Shown piece by piece: positions 22,605 to 25,924 of a stretch of 25,924 nt of DNA. Source of the DNA: Clostridiales bacterium (GTDB lineage: Bacteria; Bacillota; Clostridia; Oscillospirales; Oscillospiraceae); NCBI GenBank assembly GCA_019422005.1, contig JAHZEF010000019.1, positions 1 to 25,924 of the forward strand. The letters are read 5' to 3'. A model generated the notes under the pieces. It ran no database searches, was not told the origin of the DNA, and saw only the letters and a list, made by a program, of their open reading frames with translations. Both the position numbers and the translations under genes were made by a program. Position 1 is the first letter of the stretch. The number at the start of each line of letters is the position of its first letter.

Positions 22605-23510
22605 ATGAAAACGCATGAATTTTTCCGCCGGGCCTGCAGCGGTTCCCTGCCGGATTGGGACGCGGCGGAGCTGATGCGCCGGCCGGCGCCGAAATGGAGG
22701 CGCGCGGTGCGGTATGCGGCCGCCGCCGCAGGCCTGTTCCTTGCGGCGGGCCTGACGGTATGGCTCGGCCTGCGCGGCGCGGCGCCCGGGCCGGATGATC
22801 CCCCTGTGCCGGTGCTGGAGGGACCGCAGGTTCCGGTGGAGGCCGGCGTTCCGGAAGCGGAGACGGACGGGAGGCAGCCTCCGGAGAACGCCGGGGACCG
22901 GATGGAGGGCGTCCGGTTCAATGTGCTGGAGGAGGCGGCTTCGGCGTCGCTGGACGTGGGAATGTCCCGCCTGCTGCTGGAGCATGCGCAGCTGTGGAGC
23001 ATGGCGGAGATCCTGGAGTACTGGGGGTGCGATCCCCTGCCGAAAGCGCTGCCGGAGGGACTGACGCCGGAGTTTGACGAGACCTCCCGGTGGCAGTACG
23101 CCGCCTCGCCCGACGGGGAGACGGTCTGGGACCAGTTTTCCTTCCGGTGGCGGGAGCAGGGGAAGGACGGCACGGCCTATGATCCCCTGGCGCCGGGCCT
23201 GACGGTGACGGTGTCCGGCCGCGAAATTTTCCAGTGCGGGATCCTTCTGGACCGGCAGGATATGGAGCCCTCCTCAGTGGGCGGCGTGACCATGTACCTG
23301 GGGCGCCGGCAGATGGGGTACGGCCCCTATACGGAGGCGGCGGCGGGGCCGAACCAGCCGGCCGGGTATTATGACGTCCTGGTGGCGCAGTTCCGGTGGG
23401 AGGGGCTGTATCTGGATGTGACGGCGGAAAACCTGACGGAGACGGAGTTTGTGGACGTGCTGTATTCCATGGTGGCGGAAGCTCCGGAACAGGAAATCCC
23501 CGGCGGCTGA
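22605..23510 (+). CDS. Putative anti-sigma factor, single-pass membrane protein
   Basis: A 301-residue protein: a cytoplasmic N-terminus of about 30 residues (MKTHEFFRRACSGSLPDWDA), one membrane helix (about residues 36-56), a Pro/Asp-rich linker, and an extracytoplasmic domain of about 200 residues I do not recognise. The cytoplasmic part is short and lacks the zinc-binding HxxxCxxC motif. Its assignment rests on gene order and topology. It may also be a DUF4367-like sensor domain, as often found beside clostridial ECF factors; that comparison is tentative. ATG 22605 has GAGGTGTAGG upstream. Confidence 0.65.
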   Translation: MKTHEFFRRACSGSLPDWDAAELMRRPAPKWRRAVRYAAAAAGLFLAAGLTVWLGLRGAAPGPDDPPVPVLEGPQVPVEAGVPEAETDGRQPPENAGDRMEGVRFNVLEEAASASLDVGMSRLLLEHAQLWSMAEILEYWGCDPLPKALPEGLTPEFDETSRWQYAASPDGETVWDQFSFRWREQGKDGTAYDPLAPGLTVTVSGREIFQCGILLDRQDMEPSSVGGVTMYLGRRQMGYGPYTEAAAGPNQPAGYYDVLVAQFRWEGLYLDVTAENLTETEFVDVLYSMVAEAPEQEIPGG

Positions 23511-23536
23511 AAAAATGGCCGCCGGGGGCTTCCTTT
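23498..23536 (+). terminator. Terminator of the sigma/anti-sigma unit
   Basis: Perfect 10-base arms (23498-23507 and 23518-23527) with a 10-base A-rich loop, overlapping the stop codon, then GCTTCCTTTT. The T-run is interrupted. Confidence 0.7.
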
Positions 23537-23584
23537 TCCATGCGGAATCGTGTACCATAGTGGCGGCTGAAGGGAGGCGGCGCC

Positions 23585-24988
23585 ATGAAAATGGAAAATG
23601 ACCTGGGCCGGGATTCCGTCCGCAGTCTGGTGTGGCGCATTGCCATTCCCAGCATGATGGGACAGTTTGTGAGCGTGCTTTACAGCATTGTGGACCGGAT
23701 CTATGTGGGCCATATCGCGGAGGTGGGGGACCTCGCCCTGGCGGGCGTGGGCGTCTGCGGCCCCATTGTGACCATGGTGGGCTCCGCAGCGTTCCTGGTG
23801 GGGATCGGGGGCGCGCCGCTGATGAGCATCCGCATGGGCGAGGGGCGGCTGGAGCAGGCGCAGAAAATACTCTCCAGCTGCTTCTGGATGCTGCTGGCGT
23901 TCGCGGCGGTGCTGACAGCGGGGCTTCTGCCGCTGCGCGGCTCCATGCTGCGGCTGTTCGGAGCCAGCCCTGTGACGTACCCCTATGCCGAAACGTATTT
24001 CACCATTTACCTCTGCGGCACGGTATTTGCGCTGATGGCCAGCGGCCTGAATCAGTTTATCATCTGTCAGGGATACGCCAGGGTCGGCATGGCGGCCGTG
24101 GTGCTGGGCGCTGTGCTGAATATTCTGCTGGATCCGCTGTTTATGTTTGCGCTGCGTCTGGGAGTGGCCGGCGCGGCGCTGGCCACGGTGCTGAGCCAGG
24201 CGGGAAGCGCGGCCTTTGCGCTGCTGTTTCTGCGGTCGGGGCGGACGCCGGTGCGCCTGCGGTTCGGAAGGCCCGTGCCGCGCCTGGCGGGCCGGGTTTT
24301 GCTGCTGGGCCTGACGCCCTTCCTGATCATTGCAGTGGACAACGTGATGATCATCTCCATGAACGCGGTGCTGCAGCGCTACGGCGGTGCGGGCCGGGGC
24401 GACATGCTGGTGACGTGCAATACCATTGTTCAGAGCTTTATGCTTGTGGTGACCATGCCCCTGGGCGGGATCAGCGGGGGGACGCAGAGCATTCTCAGCT
24501 ACAATTACGGCGCCTGCCGGACGGACCGGGTGCGGAAGGCGCAGCGGTATATTGCGGCCCTCTGCCTGGGCTTTACGGCGATCCTGTTTGTGCTGGCGCG
24601 GCTGGGGGGCGGGCTGTTTGTGCGCCTGTTCACCGAGGATGCGGCGCTGGCGGATCAGGCGGTGCGCGCAATCCGGATCTGCACGCTGGCAGTGATCCCT
24701 CTGGGCATTCAGTATGCCATTGTGGACGGTTTCACCGCCATGGGGCAGGTGCAGCTGGCGCTGCCGCTCTCCGCCTGGCGGAAGCTGGTCTACTTTACGG
24801 CGGTCTTTGCGCTGCCGGCGGCGCTGGGGGCGGACGCTGTCTTTTATGCCGAACCCATTTCCGATGTGCTGGGGCCGGCGGCCAGCATCGCAGTGTATGC
24901 GCTCTGCATCCGGAAGCTGCTGGCCCGCCGGGTGGAGGAAGCGCGCCGCGCCGGGCTGCAATTGGAACAATCCGGGACTTCCCTTTGA
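23585..24988 (+). CDS. MATE family efflux transporter
   Basis: A 467-residue membrane protein with about 12 hydrophobic segments in two similar halves, the length and pattern of multidrug and toxin extrusion (MATE) carriers, which export cations by sodium or proton antiport. The opening SVRSLVWRIAIPSMMGQFVSVLYSIVDRIYVGHI (read in parts) is the classic MatE start, with the conserved VDRIYVG. The second half begins near LTPFLIIAVDNVMIISMN and contains QSILSYNYGACRTDRVRKA. ATG 23585 follows GGGAGGCGG. No regulator is adjacent. The substrate cannot be predicted. Confidence 0.92.
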   Translation: MKMENDLGRDSVRSLVWRIAIPSMMGQFVSVLYSIVDRIYVGHIAEVGDLALAGVGVCGPIVTMVGSAAFLVGIGGAPLMSIRMGEGRLEQAQKILSSCFWMLLAFAAVLTAGLLPLRGSMLRLFGASPVTYPYAETYFTIYLCGTVFALMASGLNQFIICQGYARVGMAAVVLGAVLNILLDPLFMFALRLGVAGAALATVLSQAGSAAFALLFLRSGRTPVRLRFGRPVPRLAGRVLLLGLTPFLIIAVDNVMIISMNAVLQRYGGAGRGDMLVTCNTIVQSFMLVVTMPLGGISGGTQSILSYNYGACRTDRVRKAQRYIAALCLGFTAILFVLARLGGGLFVRLFTEDAALADQAVRAIRICTLAVIPLGIQYAIVDGFTAMGQVQLALPLSAWRKLVYFTAVFALPAALGADAVFYAEPISDVLGPAASIAVYALCIRKLLARRVEEARRAGLQLEQSGTSL

Positions 24989-25037
24989 GCCGTTTTCAGG
25001 GTACAATAAGGGAAAATGCATGGAAGGGAGCGTTTGC

Positions 25038-25808
25038 ATGACTTATCCAACACCGCATATCGCCGCAGTGCCGGCGGACTTTGGCCGCACAGTCCTGATG
25101 CCGGGGGATCCGCTGCGGTCCCGGTTTATTGCGGAAACCTTTTTGGAACAGGCCCGCCTGGTCAACGACGTCCGGGGGATTCAGGGCTATACCGGCATGT
25201 ACAAGGGCGTCCGCGTTTCGGTGATGGCCAGCGGCATGGGCATGCCCTCCATGGGAATTTATTCCCGGGAGCTGTATGAGGCGTTCGGCGTGGAAAACAT
25301 CCTGAGGATCGGCTCCGCCGGGGCGCTGAGCGCTTCCACCGCCGTCCGGGATCTGGTGCTGGGGCAGGGCGCCTGCACCGATTCCAACTATGCCCATCAG
25401 TTCGGCCTGCCGGGCGTCTTTGCGCCGATTGCCGACTTTTCCCTGCTGCGCGCCTGTGCGGAGGTGGCGGAGCGCCTGGGGCTCCCCTGCCGGGTGGGCA
25501 ACCTGCTGAGTACCGATTGCTTCTACGGCGACGACGCGGATCTGCCGGAGAGCCGCCGGGTCAATGCCCTCTGGGCCAAGATGGGGGTTCTGGCGGTGGA
25601 GATGGAGGCGGCGGCGCTCTACTGCAATGCGGCCCGGGCCGGCCGCCGCGCTTTGGCAATCTGCACGGTTTCGGATCATCTGGTTACCGGGGAAAGCCTG
25701 TCGGCGGAGGAACGGCAGACCTCGTTTACCGAAATGATGGAGCTTGCGCTGGAGACTGCGGCGTATCTGGAGACGCTGCCGCTGCAGGCGGGAGCGGAAA
25801 ACCGGTGA
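25038..25808 (+). CDS. deoD: Purine nucleoside phosphorylase, DeoD type
   Basis: A 256-residue cytoplasmic enzyme that splits purine nucleosides with phosphate into base and (deoxy)ribose-1-phosphate for salvage. Motifs: VLMPGDPLRSRFIAE (phosphate-binding Gly/Arg), SVMASGMGMPSMGIYSREL, LRIGSAGAL, AVEMEAAALY (ribose-binding Glu) and TVSDHLVTGE with the catalytic Asp of the SDH motif. It is slightly longer than the usual DeoD of about 235 residues. ATG 25038 follows GGAAGGGAG. A -10-like TACAAT at 25002-25007 lies in the short gap after the MATE gene, but no good -35 is seen. Confidence 0.95.
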   Translation: MTYPTPHIAAVPADFGRTVLMPGDPLRSRFIAETFLEQARLVNDVRGIQGYTGMYKGVRVSVMASGMGMPSMGIYSRELYEAFGVENILRIGSAGALSASTAVRDLVLGQGACTDSNYAHQFGLPGVFAPIADFSLLRACAEVAERLGLPCRVGNLLSTDCFYGDDADLPESRRVNALWAKMGVLAVEMEAAALYCNAARAGRRALAICTVSDHLVTGESLSAEERQTSFTEMMELALETAAYLETLPLQAGAENR

Positions 25809-25815
25809 CAGGACG

Positions 25816-25850
25816 GGGCGGGCAGCTGCCGGAAAGGCGGCTGCCCGCCC
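25816..25850 (+). terminator. Hairpin after deoD
   Basis: Perfect 11-base arms (25816-25826 and 25840-25850) with an inner gcc/ggc pairing. No T-run follows, so termination efficiency is uncertain. Confidence 0.6.
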
Positions 25851-25886
25851 TGCTGCGGGGAATGCGGCGGCGGGCGATTCTGCCTC

Positions 25887-25915
25887 TTGCATTTCTGGCC
25901 GGAACGTGCTATAAC
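25887..25915 (+). promoter_or_regulatory. Promoter for a gene beyond the right edge
   Basis: TTGCAT (25887-25892), 17-base spacer, TATAAC (25910-25915), with TG at the extended -10 position. No coding sequence follows inside the window. Confidence 0.65.
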
Positions 25916-25924
25916 AGGCGTATG

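Noticed and set aside
1..25924. CRISPR array, insertion sequence, prophage, toxin-antitoxin or defence cluster
   Set aside because: No regularly spaced repeats, transposase or integrase motifs, or recognisable defence genes were seen anywhere in the window.

Overview
This window reads as a chromosomal segment of a GC-rich, Gram-positive, probably spore-forming Clostridia. An Oscillospiraceae-like gut anaerobe is my best guess, from gene content and base composition only. Supporting evidence: strong AGGAGG-type ribosome binding sites, a tryptophan T-box leader, the walR-walK-yycH-yycI regulatory cluster, a Noc/ParB-type protein, a PdaA-type deacetylase, and many intrinsic terminators. No phage, insertion sequence, CRISPR array, tRNA or rRNA was seen, and gene order is that of a chromosomal core.

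Layout. 1-1831 (minus): an MFS exporter running off the left edge and a TetR repressor, sharing an operator half-site. 2213-3562 (plus): an RsmF-like rRNA methyltransferase. 3659-8522 (plus): cell-wall two-component operon walR, walK, yycH-like, yycI-like, followed at 8817 by murA behind its own strong promoter. 10206-11585 (minus): a lone TrpB2-type tryptophan synthase beta chain controlled by a T-box with a UGG specifier. 12128-12655 (plus): an unknown membrane-anchored protein behind a promoter with a dyad. 12755-13127: no recognisable gene. 13326-14434 (plus): a histidine-kinase-like gene split by an apparent one-base deletion and lacking the phospho-acceptor histidine. 14511-15371 (minus): pyridoxal/pyridoxamine kinase. 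15510-16307 (plus): PdaA-like deacetylase. 16391-17206 (minus): noc. 17636-18988 and 19129-20169 (minus): an M24/creatinase-fold protein with degraded metal ligands and an amidohydrolase, each with its own promoter and palindrome. 20467-21844 (plus): lspA and an RluD-type pseudouridine synthase, overlapping. 22074-23510 (plus): an ECF-type sigma factor and a putative membrane anti-sigma partner. 23585-25808 (plus): a MATE transporter and purine nucleoside phosphorylase. A promoter at the right edge points to a further gene outside.

How they work together: walRK-yycHI, murA, the PdaA-like deacetylase and lspA all serve the envelope, and noc couples envelope division to the chromosome. The rest is housekeeping RNA modification, vitamin B6, tryptophan and purine metabolism, plus regulated export. 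I found no convincing multi-gene undescribed system. The best leads are the split pseudokinase-like gene, the M24 protein without normal metal ligands beside an amidohydrolase, and several unassigned operators.
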